DNA from: CPC320 sp002684375
GTDB taxonomy: Bacteria; Pseudomonadota; Alphaproteobacteria; Rhodobacterales; Rhodobacteraceae
DNA length: 64,000 nucleotides
Direction: 5' to 3'
NCBI GenBank assembly: GCA_965662545.1
Contig: CBFIHZ010000002.1
Coordinates: forward strand, 133,984 to 197,983
A program made the position numbers and the translations under genes. The first letter of the stretch is position 1, and every line of letters begins with the position of its first letter. Below, in pieces: positions 17,951 through 27,570 of the stretch. The notes beneath the pieces were generated by a model. That model worked only from the letters and a program-made list of their open reading frames with translations, was not told where the DNA came from and ran no database searches.

Positions 17951-18405
17951 GATCGTTTGTATGCGCCTTGGTTTTGGTGTGGTTTTGCGCGCCGGTCTTT
18001 GCGGTCGAGCCGGACGAGGTGCTGTCGGATCCAGCCCTTGAGCAACGCGCCCGCAATTTGTCACAACACTTACGCTGTCTGGTGTGTCGCAACGAAAGTA
18101 TCGATGAAAGTAACGCAGGTTTGGCCCGCGATTTGCGCCTGTTGGTGCGCGAGCGCTTAGAAGCCGGGGACAGTGATGCGCAAGTGATGGAGTTTGTCGT
18201 CACGCGCTATGGCGAGTACGTCTTGTTGAAGCCCGACATTACCGGGGCAAATTGGCTGCTTTGGGCCAGTGGGCCGCTTACGCTGCTGTTTGCCGCTGGG
18301 GTGGTCGTGTCGTTTTCCCGTCGCAGAGCAAAAGACCGTCGAACGGCTGCCACCGCGCTGAGCGCAGAAGAAACCAAAGCCCTGAAAAAAATTCTGAACA
18401 ATTGA
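17947..18405 (+). CDS. ccmH: Cytochrome c-type biogenesis protein CcmH
   Basis: A 152-residue thiol-redox protein with a signal peptide, the LRCLVCRNESI motif (CxxC, about residues 40-43) and one C-terminal membrane helix. It keeps the apocytochrome c haem-binding cysteines reduced and works with CcmF in the periplasm. The ATGA overlap with ccmF indicates translational coupling. A second CcmI-like domain is absent from this gene. Confidence 0.95.
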   Translation: MRSFVCALVLVWFCAPVFAVEPDEVLSDPALEQRARNLSQHLRCLVCRNESIDESNAGLARDLRLLVRERLEAGDSDAQVMEFVVTRYGEYVLLKPDITGANWLLWASGPLTLLFAAGVVVSFSRRRAKDRRTAATALSAEETKALKKILNN

Positions 18406-18480
18406 CACTGGGATTTAGAGGTCTTGTTTGCTAGGTTTACCCTGCAGGACGCACAGCTGTAAAAGAGTGATGGATCTACG

Positions 18481-19257
18481 ATGATATATGAAACCATTGA
18501 TTTAGATATAAAAGATAATATTGCGGTATTGACGCTTAACCGTCCGGCGGTAATGAACGCGCTAAACGCCCAAATGCGGGCAGAAATTTTGCATGCGCTA
18601 CGCCACAGCATCGAGGTCGCACGGGTTTTGGTGATGACCGGCGCAGGCCCTGCGTTTTGCAGCGGTCAGGATCTGAACGATCGCGGGGTCGTGGGGAAAA
18701 TAGATCTCGAACGTAGTTTGCGTGACCAATATAATCCGATGTTGCAGGCCATTACCGATAGCCCTATTCCCACCATCAGCGCGGTGAACGGTCCGGCTGC
18801 CGGTGCAGGCGCCAATCTCGCCTTGGCCGCCGATGTGGTGATTGCCGCCGATGATGCTTATTTTGCGCAGGCTTTCACCCGTATTGGCTTGATGCCTGAT
18901 GCCGGCGGCACCCACACGCTGCCCCGGCGCATGGGCATGGCCAAAGCCATGGGGGCCGCGCTTTTTGCCGAGAAAATCAGCGCCCAGCAAGCCGAGGCCT
19001 GGGGGATGATATGGGAAGTCGCTGCCCCTGACGGGTTCGACGCCCTGTGGAAACGCCGCGCCAAACATTTGGCAACCGGGCCCTCGGTTGCCTATACCCA
19101 CACTAAAACCGCGTTGCGCCACAGTTTGCACAATACGTATGAACAGCAATTAATGCTGGAGGCAAAGCTTCAGGGCGATTGCGGCAAAACCCGCGATTTC
19201 AAAGAGGGTGTGCTGGCATTTCTGGAAAAACGCCCTGCGGTGTTTGAAGGTCGGTAA
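18481..19257 (+). CDS. Enoyl-CoA hydratase/isomerase family protein (PaaG-like)
   Basis: A 258-residue crotonase-fold enzyme. The CoA- and oxyanion-binding segments are PAFCSGQDLNDRG and NGPAAGAGANLALAAD, and the C-terminal part of the active site shows GLMPDAGGTHTLPRR. The aspartate in PDAGGT, in place of the glutamate of classical hydratases, fits the PaaG-type isomerase branch (phenylacetate pathway ring-epoxide isomerase). No other paa gene is present here, so the actual substrate is unsure. It follows ccmH by 75 bp and converges on gltA. Confidence 0.85.
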   Translation: MIYETIDLDIKDNIAVLTLNRPAVMNALNAQMRAEILHALRHSIEVARVLVMTGAGPAFCSGQDLNDRGVVGKIDLERSLRDQYNPMLQAITDSPIPTISAVNGPAAGAGANLALAADVVIAADDAYFAQAFTRIGLMPDAGGTHTLPRRMGMAKAMGAALFAEKISAQQAEAWGMIWEVAAPDGFDALWKRRAKHLATGPSVAYTHTKTALRHSLHNTYEQQLMLEAKLQGDCGKTRDFKEGVLAFLEKRPAVFEGR

Positions 19258-19401
19258 TTGCCGATTTGGACCCGTAATTTTCGGGTTGGAGGAGCCTGTT
19301 CAGTCCAAAACCAGATGTGTGCCGGACCCTTTTTGTAATCGGCCCGTGCACAAATGCCCCCGTAAGAACATGCCTCGCCCGACAGATTAACCCCCTGCGG
19401 T

Positions 19402-20697
19402 TCAGCGGTTTTCAATATCAACATAATCGCGGGCTGTTTCCCCGAGATATAGCTGGCGAGGGCGGCCAATTTTCATCTGTGGATCCGTGATCATTTCTTT
19501 CCACTGCGATATCCAGCCAACCGTACGCGAGACCGCAAAAATTGGTGTGAACATCGAGGTTGGAAACCCCATCGCCTCGAGGATGATACCCGAATAGAAA
19601 TCGACGTTTGGAAAGAGTTTCTTTTCGATGAAGTATGGATCGCTCAGCGCAACCCGTTCTAGTTCTTTGGCAATTTGCAAAAGCGGGTTATCTTCTACAC
19701 CTAACAGTTCCAGAACTTCGTCGGCGGATTGCTTTAATACAGTCGCCCGCGGGTCCGTATTTTTATACACCCGGTGACCAAAACCCATCAGTCGGAACGG
19801 ATCATTTTTGTCTTTTGCTCTGGCAATAAACTCGGGAATACGGTCAACCGAGCCGATCTCGCGCAGCATTTCCAGACAGGCCTGGTTGGCCCCACCATGC
19901 GCCGGTCCCCACAGACAGGCAATGCCAGCCGCGATACAGGCAAACGGGTTGGCCCCCGAAGATGACGCAAGCCGCACAGTTGATGTCGAGGCGTTCTGTT
20001 CATGGTCGGCGTGCAGCGTAAAGATCCGGTCCATAGCCCGTGACAAGATGGGGTTGACGACGTAATCTTCTGCGGGCACCGCAAAGCACATGCGTAAAAA
20101 ATTCGAGGCATAATCCAGGTCATTGCGAGGATAGACAAAAGGTTGCCCGACAGTAAACTTATAGGCCATCGCCGCTATGGTTGGCATTTTGGCAATCAGC
20201 CGGAACGAGGCAACCTCGCGTTGATGCTCATCGGTGATATCGGTGCTGTCATGATAAAACGCCGACATTGCGCCAACAACACCGGTCATAACGGCCATCG
20301 GGTGTGCATCGCGTCGGAACCCGCGAAAAAAATACATCATCTGTTCGTGAATCATCGTGTGGCGGGTCACAATGGTCTCAAATTCTTCCAATGCGGTTGC
20401 TCCGGGTAGTTCACCATACAGCAACAGATAACAGACTTCGAGAAAATGCGACTTGCCAGCCAACTGGTCAATTGGATATCCGCGGTGCTGCAATTCCCCC
20501 TTATCGCCGTCAATAAAGGTAATATGGCTGTCACAGGATGCCGTCGACGTAAAGCCAGGATCATAGGTGAACATCTGTGCCTGAGCGTACAGCTTGCGAA
20601 TATCAATGACGTCAGGCCCTGCAGAGGGGGACATTACCGGCAGATCGTAAGAAGTCCCGTTTACGGTAAGTGTCGCATGTTTCGTTGCTTCGGCCAT
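19402..20697 (-). CDS. gltA: Citrate synthase
   Basis: A type II citrate synthase of 431 residues that condenses oxaloacetate and acetyl-CoA. Active-site blocks are visible as HADHEQNASTSTVRL, WGPAHGGANQACLEML and MGFGHRVYKNTDPRA. The hexameric, NADH-sensitive class is suggested by the N-terminal extra domain (TATLTVNG-like start, FTYDPGFTSTASC). The ATG at 20697 has AAGGAT upstream; the frame opens further to 20736. It lies 57 bp downstream of gltX on the same strand, an order common in alphaproteobacteria. Confidence 0.97.
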   Translation of the reverse strand: MAEATKHATLTVNGTSYDLPVMSPSAGPDVIDIRKLYAQAQMFTYDPGFTSTASCDSHITFIDGDKGELQHRGYPIDQLAGKSHFLEVCYLLLYGELPGATALEEFETIVTRHTMIHEQMMYFFRGFRRDAHPMAVMTGVVGAMSAFYHDSTDITDEHQREVASFRLIAKMPTIAAMAYKFTVGQPFVYPRNDLDYASNFLRMCFAVPAEDYVVNPILSRAMDRIFTLHADHEQNASTSTVRLASSSGANPFACIAAGIACLWGPAHGGANQACLEMLREIGSVDRIPEFIARAKDKNDPFRLMGFGHRVYKNTDPRATVLKQSADEVLELLGVEDNPLLQIAKELERVALSDPYFIEKKLFPNVDFYSGIILEAMGFPTSMFTPIFAVSRTVGWISQWKEMITDPQMKIGRPRQLYLGETARDYVDIENR

Positions 20698-20753
20698 CTT
20701 CAATCCTTCATATCGGTCATCCAGAACACTTCGCAAGCTGCGCGTTCTGGAGA

Positions 20754-22169
20754 TCAGTCTTTTATCTCATTTGCAGATATGTCTGTTAATCTTGCAATTG
20801 TCTCCTGGCGTCCCAGCACCAGCATCATGTCAAAGACGCTTGGCGTTGCTGTGCGCCCTGCGAGAGCCGCTCTTATTGGTGCGGCTATTTTGCCAAAGCC
20901 AATGCCACGCGTCTCTGCGATTTGTGACGTTACTCTCTCCAAATCGCCACGGGTCCAAATAACATTTTGCAATTGCGGCGTCAACTCACGTAGAATGCTA
21001 CGTCCTGTCTCATCAAGAGCGGACAGGGCTTTTTCGTCTGGTGTGATTGGCGTGCCAGCCAGAATAAATTGTCCTTTGTCAATGAGTTCCCCAAAGTCAC
21101 GTGCGCGTTCTTTTAGGCAATACATCGCCGACAGCATCTGCGTCGCAGTCTGATCGGATAGTTTGGGTGCACCGGTTACCTGCAGGAACGTTTGTAAATC
21201 TTGCAGCAACGCAGCATCTTCGGTGATGGCAATGTGCTGGCCACTTAATTTGCTGAGTTTTTTGAAATCAAACCGTGCGGGTGATTTTCCGATCCCGTCA
21301 AAACCGAACCAATCTTTGGCCTGAGCATCGGTGAAAAACTCGTCATTGCCATGCGCCCATCCCAATCGGGCCAAATAATTGCGCATGGCTGCCGCCGAAT
21401 ATCCCATCGCATGATATTCATCCACGCCCAAGGCCCCATGACGTTTTGACAGTTTTTTGCCATCAGCACCATGGATTAACGGTATATGGGCCCAAACGGG
21501 TACCGGCCAACCCATAGCGTTATAAATGGTCATCTGACGGGCGGCATTGTTTAGGTGATCGTCGCCTCGTATGACGGTGGTCACCCCCATATCGTGATCA
21601 TCAACGACCACAGCCAACATATAGACCGGAGTGCCATCCGAGCGCAGCAAGATCATATCGTCGAGCTGGTCATTTTTAATGGTGACATCACCCTGAACCT
21701 GATCTGCAATAACCGTTGTTCCACTCTGGGGGGCTTTGATCCGCACAACATAAGCGCCTTTCGGATGTCTGGCAGCCTCTACATCCCGCCACGGGCTGCG
21801 AAACAATGTCGAGCGTCCCGCCGCGCGGGCCTGATCGCGAAAAGCGGCGATTTCATCTTGTGAACTGAAACATTTATAGGCCCTGCCAGCCGCAAGCAAT
21901 TCATGGGCCACGTCGGCATGCCGCTCTGCGCGGTCAAACTGGGTTACCGGCTCGCCATCATAGTCAAGCCCGAGCCATTCCATCCCGGTAAAAATGGCTT
22001 GCGTTGCCTCCGGGGTTGAGCGCGCCCGATCCGTGTCTTCGATCCGCAACAAAAACTTGCCACCGCGACCCCGGGCATACAGCCAGTTGAACAGCGCGGT
22101 GCGCGCGCTGCCAATGTGAAGATACCCTGTGGGTGAGGGGGCAAAGCGGGTGACAATCTGGCTGGACAT
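20754..22169 (-). CDS. gltX: Glutamate-tRNA ligase
   Basis: A 471-residue class I aminoacyl-tRNA synthetase. The HIGH signature is GYLHIGSARTALFNWL (about residues 15-30) and the KMSKS signature is KKLSKRHG (about residue 240). It charges tRNA-Glu and, in many alphaproteobacteria that lack glutaminyl-tRNA synthetase, may also charge tRNA-Gln for the amidotransferase route. The gene is transcribed with gltA downstream and faces comEC across an 83-bp divergent region. Confidence 0.97.
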   Translation of the reverse strand: MSSQIVTRFAPSPTGYLHIGSARTALFNWLYARGRGGKFLLRIEDTDRARSTPEATQAIFTGMEWLGLDYDGEPVTQFDRAERHADVAHELLAAGRAYKCFSSQDEIAAFRDQARAAGRSTLFRSPWRDVEAARHPKGAYVVRIKAPQSGTTVIADQVQGDVTIKNDQLDDMILLRSDGTPVYMLAVVVDDHDMGVTTVIRGDDHLNNAARQMTIYNAMGWPVPVWAHIPLIHGADGKKLSKRHGALGVDEYHAMGYSAAAMRNYLARLGWAHGNDEFFTDAQAKDWFGFDGIGKSPARFDFKKLSKLSGQHIAITEDAALLQDLQTFLQVTGAPKLSDQTATQMLSAMYCLKERARDFGELIDKGQFILAGTPITPDEKALSALDETGRSILRELTPQLQNVIWTRGDLERVTSQIAETRGIGFGKIAAPIRAALAGRTATPSVFDMMLVLGRQETIARLTDISANEIKD

Positions 22170-22252
22170 AGAGGTTTAACCTTTGGTTAAGCAAAACGCT
22201 GGTACTTTTGCGCACTGTCTAACCATCCGTCTAAGCAGGGGCAAGCACAGGC

Positions 22253-24367
22253 ATGACCCGATTACTTTCTATGGCGTTTTGGGGTGATAATTTCTGGCAG
22301 CAAAAGCCGCGTCTGCCCGACTGGGCACCGGTGTTGTTTGCCGTTGGTATTGCGGTTTATTTTGCGCTTGCCTCGGAACCTTCACCTGTCCTGCTTTTTG
22401 CAATCATTGCCTTGAACTTGCTGTGTTTGACGCTGTGCAAAAACCGGGATGCTATTTTAAAAATAGCAATTGCCGCGCCGCTACTGGTCGTACTTGGGGT
22501 CGGGTGGGCAAATATCGCGGCGCTGTATAAGACAGCTGCGGTTTTGAAATATCATTACTACGGGCCGATAGAAGGGCGAATTGTCAAGGTTGATCGTTCT
22601 GCGTCTGATGCGCTGCGTTTGACACTTGATCGGGTGGTTCTTCGCCAACTTGCTCCCGGGCAAACGCCAGAACGGGTACGGGTCTCGCTGCACGGCGCAT
22701 TATTTGATTTTAAGCCGGTCCCTGGGGAAACGATCATGCTCACCGGGCATTTATCGCCCCCTGCCGGCGCTGTAGAGCCTTCGGGCTTTGATTTCAGACG
22801 TCACGCCTGGTTTTTGCGCCTCGGGGGCTTGGGCTACAGCCGCACGCCGGTTGTGGTGTTGGCCCCTGCAGGTCACGCGATGGCACTGGCGCGGGCGCGC
22901 ATGCTTATCTCTACGCGAGTTCAAGCGGCTCTGCCGGGTCAATTGGGCGCCTTTGCAGCCACGGTACTCAGTGGCGACCGCTCCGGCTTAAATGCAAAGA
23001 CCTTACAGGATTTGCGACAGACCAACTTGGCCCATCTACTGGCAATTTCCGGCCTGCATATGGGGTTGCTGACCGGATTTATCTTTGCACTATTAAGATT
23101 GGCAGTGCTGTCTTTGCCTGGGTCTGCCCGCCATTGGCCCGCCAAGAAAATTGCGGCATGCGGCGCAATACTGGCAGGCGCATTCTATCTGGCCTTATCG
23201 GGCGGCAATGTCGCCACAGAGCGTGCTTTTGTTATGGCTTTTGTGGGGTTTGGTGCCTTGCTGTTTGACAAACGTGCCTTGAGTTTACGGTCGGTTTCGG
23301 TTGCCGCTTTTTTGGTGCTGTTGTTGCGCCCAAGTGCTTTGCTCGGTCCGGGATTTCAAATGTCTTTTGCCGCCACTTTGGCTTTGATAACAGTCTATAC
23401 AATTTGGTGCAAAAAGCGCTGGCAACCTTGGCCTAAATGGACCCAGCCGATCTGGATGGTCTTGATGTCTTCGCTGGTGGCCGGACTGGCAACCGCGCCG
23501 ATTGCGGCAGCGCATTTTAATATGGTGTCGCAATATGGTCTGCTGGCCAATCTAATCTCGGTGCCGCTGATGGGCCTGGTTATTATGCCTGCTGGTGTCA
23601 TCGGGTTGATGTTGATGCCGTTCGAACTTGAGGGGGGGGCGCTTTGGGTGATGGGTCAAGGGCTTGCCTGGATCCTTGGCGTGGCCGATTGGGTCGCGGA
23701 TTTCAATGATGCTGTCCGCTATATAAAAGCACCCGCTCCTGTGGTTTTGCCGTTGCTGGCGGTAAGTGCCTTGTTTGCTGTGCTATGGGTCGGCCGTCTG
23801 CGGTTCATCGGAGTGTGTGGCTGTTTGCTTGGGTTTCTGATTTGGGCCCAGACACCTCGACCGTTACTTTTGATCAGTGATAGCGGCGCGCTGTTGGGCA
23901 TACTTGCCCCACAGGGACGTTTGTTAAGTAAATCAAAAGGTACAGGTTTTGTGGCAAAAAACTGGCTCCGCAATGATGGTGACGGACGCAGCCAAACACA
24001 GGCAGCGCAGGGGTGGCAAGTGGCGTTTGATAATTTAAATTGGCTGCATGTTGTCGGCAAACGGGCTGCGGCTGACAAAAAAGACTGCCAACCCGATCAG
24101 GTGGTGATTGCCAATGTCTATCTTCAAGCCCACGGGAAATGTTTGATCTTGGACGCTGCGGTTTTCGCAGCCACTGGCAGTATGGATATTATTGCACGCC
24201 AAGGGCGCTTGCAGGTGCGCACAGCTCTTAGTTTTAATGGTGACCGGCTTTGGTCGCGGAAACATTTGACACCCTCAAAGGCAGCTATGCTTGCACAAAA
24301 GATTGAGCGGTTCAGCTTTTTGCTTAATAGCTCCGGATTAGCCCCACCAACCGCCCCTGAACCTTGA
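22253..24367 (+). CDS. comEC: ComEC/Rec2-family DNA uptake channel protein
   Basis: A 704-residue polytopic membrane protein. Region order: N-terminal helices, an OB-like periplasmic domain, the competence domain with LLAISGLHMGLLTG (about residue 265), more helices, and a C-terminal segment that looks like a worn metallo-beta-lactamase domain without an obvious metal-binding HxHxDH motif. ComEC moves single-stranded DNA through the inner membrane during transformation. Its last 44 bp overlap the end of lexA on the opposite strand. No other competence gene is in this window. Confidence 0.9.
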   Translation: MTRLLSMAFWGDNFWQQKPRLPDWAPVLFAVGIAVYFALASEPSPVLLFAIIALNLLCLTLCKNRDAILKIAIAAPLLVVLGVGWANIAALYKTAAVLKYHYYGPIEGRIVKVDRSASDALRLTLDRVVLRQLAPGQTPERVRVSLHGALFDFKPVPGETIMLTGHLSPPAGAVEPSGFDFRRHAWFLRLGGLGYSRTPVVVLAPAGHAMALARARMLISTRVQAALPGQLGAFAATVLSGDRSGLNAKTLQDLRQTNLAHLLAISGLHMGLLTGFIFALLRLAVLSLPGSARHWPAKKIAACGAILAGAFYLALSGGNVATERAFVMAFVGFGALLFDKRALSLRSVSVAAFLVLLLRPSALLGPGFQMSFAATLALITVYTIWCKKRWQPWPKWTQPIWMVLMSSLVAGLATAPIAAAHFNMVSQYGLLANLISVPLMGLVIMPAGVIGLMLMPFELEGGALWVMGQGLAWILGVADWVADFNDAVRYIKAPAPVVLPLLAVSALFAVLWVGRLRFIGVCGCLLGFLIWAQTPRPLLLISDSGALLGILAPQGRLLSKSKGTGFVAKNWLRNDGDGRSQTQAAQGWQVAFDNLNWLHVVGKRAAADKKDCQPDQVVIANVYLQAHGKCLILDAAVFAATGSMDIIARQGRLQVRTALSFNGDRLWSRKHLTPSKAAMLAQKIERFSFLLNSSGLAPPTAPEP

Positions 24368-25022
24368 CGTGCCCTATTGGCAACATGCGGGTTTCATAAG
24401 CCGGGTTCGCCGCCTCGAGTGCAACAACATCTCCCATCCGCTTGAAGCGCTTCAAAGTTGCTTCATACCCTTCGATCTGGGCCACCACGATATCGCCATT
24501 TTCAGCAGTGTTGGTTTCCCGTATCACCACAATATCACCCTCGTTGATACCGGCGTTGATCATCGAGTCACCCTTAACCTCAAGCGCGTAATGTTGGCCT
24601 TGCCCCGAAAGCATCTGCGCCGGAACCGTCACTTGTTGGGCATCATCCGCGATAGCTTCCATCGGGATGCCGGCGGCAATACGCCCGATCAAAGGCAATT
24701 GCTGGCTTTGTGAGCTGTCGATTTTGCGCGCCGCTGTCGGCGCTGGTCCATCGGGTTTGCCACCATCAATTAATTTTGGTGTGAAACCGGTTTTCATCTC
24801 ACCCAGAGAGTCAGGCAATTTCACAACCTCGATTGCCCGCGCCCGATGCGCCAGTCTGCGGATAAAACCACGTTCTTCCAGCGCTGTTATCAGCCGGTGT
24901 ATGCCCGATTTCGAGCGCAGATCGAGCGCTTCCTTCATTTCGTCAAACGATGGTGGTACGCCGTCTTTTTGCACCCGCTTATGGATAAACTCGAGTAAAT
25001 CGCGTTGCTTTTTTGTCAACAT
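24324..25022 (-). CDS. lexA: SOS repressor LexA
   Basis: A 232-residue LexA. The N-terminal winged helix binds the SOS box. The self-cleavage site is the Ala-Gly in RIAAGIPME (about residue 115). The catalytic serine is in VKGDSMINAGI and the lysine in EGYEATLKRFKR. RecA filaments on damaged DNA trigger cleavage and derepression. An alphaproteobacterial SOS box lies 33 bp upstream of the start, showing autoregulation. The 3' end overlaps that of comEC by 44 bp. Confidence 0.97.
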   Translation of the reverse strand: MLTKKQRDLLEFIHKRVQKDGVPPSFDEMKEALDLRSKSGIHRLITALEERGFIRRLAHRARAIEVVKLPDSLGEMKTGFTPKLIDGGKPDGPAPTAARKIDSSQSQQLPLIGRIAAGIPMEAIADDAQQVTVPAQMLSGQGQHYALEVKGDSMINAGINEGDIVVIRETNTAENGDIVVAQIEGYEATLKRFKRMGDVVALEAANPAYETRMLPIGHVKVQGRLVGLIRSY

Positions 25023-25054
25023 GTTCGAACCTCTATCACGCCTTGTCTCGTAAT

Positions 25055-25069
25055 GTTCTACTCATGTTC
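25055..25069 (-). promoter_or_regulatory. LexA SOS box
   Basis: GTTC-N7-GTTC, the direct-repeat SOS box of alphaproteobacteria, at 25055-25058 and 25066-25069. It sits upstream of lexA and downstream of the moeA stop, so lexA has its own regulated promoter separate from the trp-mo operon. Confidence 0.85.
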
Positions 25070-25112
25070 TTGTTTTGTGTCAAGTTGGATGGGTATTTTC
25101 GTCGAATTCATC

Positions 25113-26285
25113 TCATAAAAGAATATAAGGCACTTCGGCACCGGCGCCGAGTGCGGGCGCGTGTGGCGGGCGCACCAAAAGTGCATTTGCCTGCGCCAAG
25201 ACGCTTAATAACGCGCTGTCTTGTCGGTCAAATGGGGTTAATTGACCGTTTGAAAAGCTGGCCCGCATATAGTGTTCACGCGGACCGTTTCGAGCAATCG
25301 CGCAAGCCAAAGGCGCCAGAGTGTGGCGGGTTTGTTCAGCGGGCAATCCGAGCATGTGACGGATCACCGGCGTTAGAAAAACATGACCGCACACCATGGA
25401 TGAGACCGGATTACCGGGCAGTCCGATCATGGGCGTATCTTTAATCCGTCCCGCCATCAGGGGTTTGCCGGGGCGCATCGCCACTTTATAAAAAGACTGC
25501 TGCATTCCCAAAGATTTTCCAGCCTTAGCAACAAGGTCGTGATCACCCACCGAGGCCCCCCCTATCGTCACGATTAGATCTGCTGTCAGGGCCAATTCGA
25601 ACACCATTTGCAGGGCGGGGATGGTGTCGCGGGCAATGGGCAGTATGCGAACCGCTGCGCCGCTTTCTTCAAGTAGGGCTTTTAAACCAAAACAATTCGA
25701 GGCGATAATCTGGTCGTCGCGGGGGTTTTGGCCAGGCATGACCAATTCATCGCCAGTCGATATCACAGCGACAACCGGTTTGCGCCGGACCGGTACAAGC
25801 GGGTGGTTCATTGACGCAAGCAGCGCAACATCCGCAGGACTGAGCCGCCGTGGCGCCGCGATCACCTCACCGCGTTTGAAATCTGATCCGGACGGACGAA
25901 TATGTGTTTTGGGGTCAACCTCAGTCACAACAATCATGCCATCTGCATCGCGTTTCACATCTTCTTGGATGACCACATGTTGTGCGCCTTGCGGCAGGGG
26001 GGCGCCGGTGAAAATCCGCACCGCTTCCCCCGCGCCAACCATGCCTGAGAATCGGTGGCCGGCTGCCGCCTCGCCAATCACCCGATAACGCGCGCCTGGT
26101 GCAAGGCCCGCAGTTTGCACCGCATAGCCATCCATCGCCGAAGCGGCGAACGGCGGTTGATCGCGCGCGGCCTCAACAGGACGTGCAAGCACGCGCCCTG
26201 CCGCAAGATGTAAGGGCACGATTTCTTCCGGTCCCGGCTCGACTAACGCTGTAAGGGATTCAAGCGCCTCGGATACGCTGATCAT
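25113..26285 (-). CDS. moeA: Molybdopterin molybdotransferase MoeA (gephyrin-like)
   Basis: A 390-residue enzyme that inserts molybdate into adenylylated molybdopterin to form molybdenum cofactor. Typical segments are visible: SAMDGYAVQ, ISTGDELVMPGQ, IGGASVGDHDLV and GLPGNPVSSMVCG. It is cytoplasmic and acts after MoaC and the MogA/MoaB step. Its start overlaps the moaC stop by 4 bp, placing it at the end of the trpGDC-moaC-moeA unit. Confidence 0.95.
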   Translation of the reverse strand: MISVSEALESLTALVEPGPEEIVPLHLAAGRVLARPVEAARDQPPFAASAMDGYAVQTAGLAPGARYRVIGEAAAGHRFSGMVGAGEAVRIFTGAPLPQGAQHVVIQEDVKRDADGMIVVTEVDPKTHIRPSGSDFKRGEVIAAPRRLSPADVALLASMNHPLVPVRRKPVVAVISTGDELVMPGQNPRDDQIIASNCFGLKALLEESGAAVRILPIARDTIPALQMVFELALTADLIVTIGGASVGDHDLVAKAGKSLGMQQSFYKVAMRPGKPLMAGRIKDTPMIGLPGNPVSSMVCGHVFLTPVIRHMLGLPAEQTRHTLAPLACAIARNGPREHYMRASFSNGQLTPFDRQDSALLSVLAQANALLVRPPHAPALGAGAEVPYILL

Positions 26286-26758
26286 AACGCCTCATAACGC
26301 CCTGATTTTCCGCCATCTTTCAAGACAACGTGGATGCCGCCGATCTCCATTGCCTTATCCACCGCCTTGGCCATGTCATAGATTGTTAAAGCTGTGATAC
26401 TCACCGCACTTAACGCCTCCATTTCCACACCGGTTTGACCAGTGGTCTTGACTGTCGCGTGAATACGCACACCGGGCAATGTTGTATCAGGGGTCAATTC
26501 GATCGCCACTTTGCTGATCGGCAACGGGTGACACAAGGGGATCAGGTCGGATGTTTTCTTGGCACCCATAATCCCTGCCAGCCGGGCAACCCCCAGAACA
26601 TCGCCTTTTTTAGCGCGATTTTCAACAATGATATCATAAGTTTCTTGCGCCATTTTAATGTAACACACGGCTTCGGCAATTCGGGATGTGATGGCTTTTT
26701 CGGACACGTCGACCATATGCGCCGCGCCCTGACCGTCAAAATGGGTGAGGTCCGCCAT
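26282..26758 (-). CDS. moaC: Cyclic pyranopterin monophosphate synthase MoaC
   Basis: A 158-residue MoaC, which with MoaA converts GTP to cyclic pyranopterin monophosphate, the first intermediate of molybdenum cofactor. The active-site region DLIPLCHPLPISKV and the aspartate/lysine motif IYDMAKAVDK are present. moaA is not in this window. It overlaps trpC by one base (TAATG) and moeA by 4 bp. Confidence 0.97.
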   Translation of the reverse strand: MADLTHFDGQGAAHMVDVSEKAITSRIAEAVCYIKMAQETYDIIVENRAKKGDVLGVARLAGIMGAKKTSDLIPLCHPLPISKVAIELTPDTTLPGVRIHATVKTTGQTGVEMEALSAVSITALTIYDMAKAVDKAMEIGGIHVVLKDGGKSGRYEAL

Positions 26759-27570
26759 TACGCTGCCCCCGCCAGTGCCGGGTTGGCCAGCAGGCTGCGC
26801 GTCGCCTGCTCTACATCCGGTTGCCGCATCAGGCTTTCTCCGATTAAAAAGCTTCGGGCGCCAAAGCTGGCCATTGCTGCCAGATCAGCCGCCGTGCTCA
26901 GACCCGATTCCGACACCAAATGACGCCCTTCGGGCACTCTTTGCGACAGAATGCGGGTGGTATCGAGGCTGGTTTCAAAGGTTTTCAGATTGCGATTGTT
27001 GACCCCGATCAAAGGCGATGACAGCCTAAGCGCCCGATCCATTTCTGCACCATCATGCACTTCGATCAACACGTCCATGCCCCAGTCAAATGCGGCCTGT
27101 TCCAATTCGGCGGCCTGCGCATCCGACACCGAGGCCATGATGATCAAAATACAATCCGCGCCCAGAGCCCGCGCCTCGGCAACCTGATAGGTGTCATACA
27201 TGAAATCTTTGCGCAATACCGGCAGGTTGGTCGCCGCTCGCGCTGACGACAAAAACGATTTTGCACCCTGAAAACTCGGGGTATCCGTCAGAATCGACAG
27301 GCAGCAAGCCCCCCCCGTCTCATAGGCTCGAGCCAGTTCTGCGGCATCAAAATCGGCGCGGATCAAACCTTTTGAAGGGCTGGCTTTCTTCACCTCGGCG
27401 ATCAGGCCATAACCGGCGCTTGCAGCCTGTATCAAGGCTGTGGCGAAGCCCCGTGGCGGGCTGGCCTCGCGCGCCTCAGATTCTATTTCAGTCAGAGGTT
27501 TTAAGGCTTTGTCGGCGGCCACCTCCTGCAGTTTATAGGCTTTTATTTTGTCGAGAATAGTCAAGCTCAT
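26758..27570 (-). CDS. trpC: Indole-3-glycerol phosphate synthase
   Basis: A 270-residue TIM-barrel enzyme that closes the indole ring in tryptophan synthesis. The phosphate- and substrate-binding segments EVKKASPSKGLIR, VLRKDFMYDTYQ and IGVNNRNLKTFE are present, with the catalytic lysine and glutamate in place. It is monofunctional: no fused TrpF domain. It overlaps trpD by 4 bp upstream and moaC by one base downstream. Confidence 0.97.
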   Translation of the reverse strand: MSLTILDKIKAYKLQEVAADKALKPLTEIESEAREASPPRGFATALIQAASAGYGLIAEVKKASPSKGLIRADFDAAELARAYETGGACCLSILTDTPSFQGAKSFLSSARAATNLPVLRKDFMYDTYQVAEARALGADCILIIMASVSDAQAAELEQAAFDWGMDVLIEVHDGAEMDRALRLSSPLIGVNNRNLKTFETSLDTTRILSQRVPEGRHLVSESGLSTAADLAAMASFGARSFLIGESLMRQPDVEQATRSLLANPALAGAA

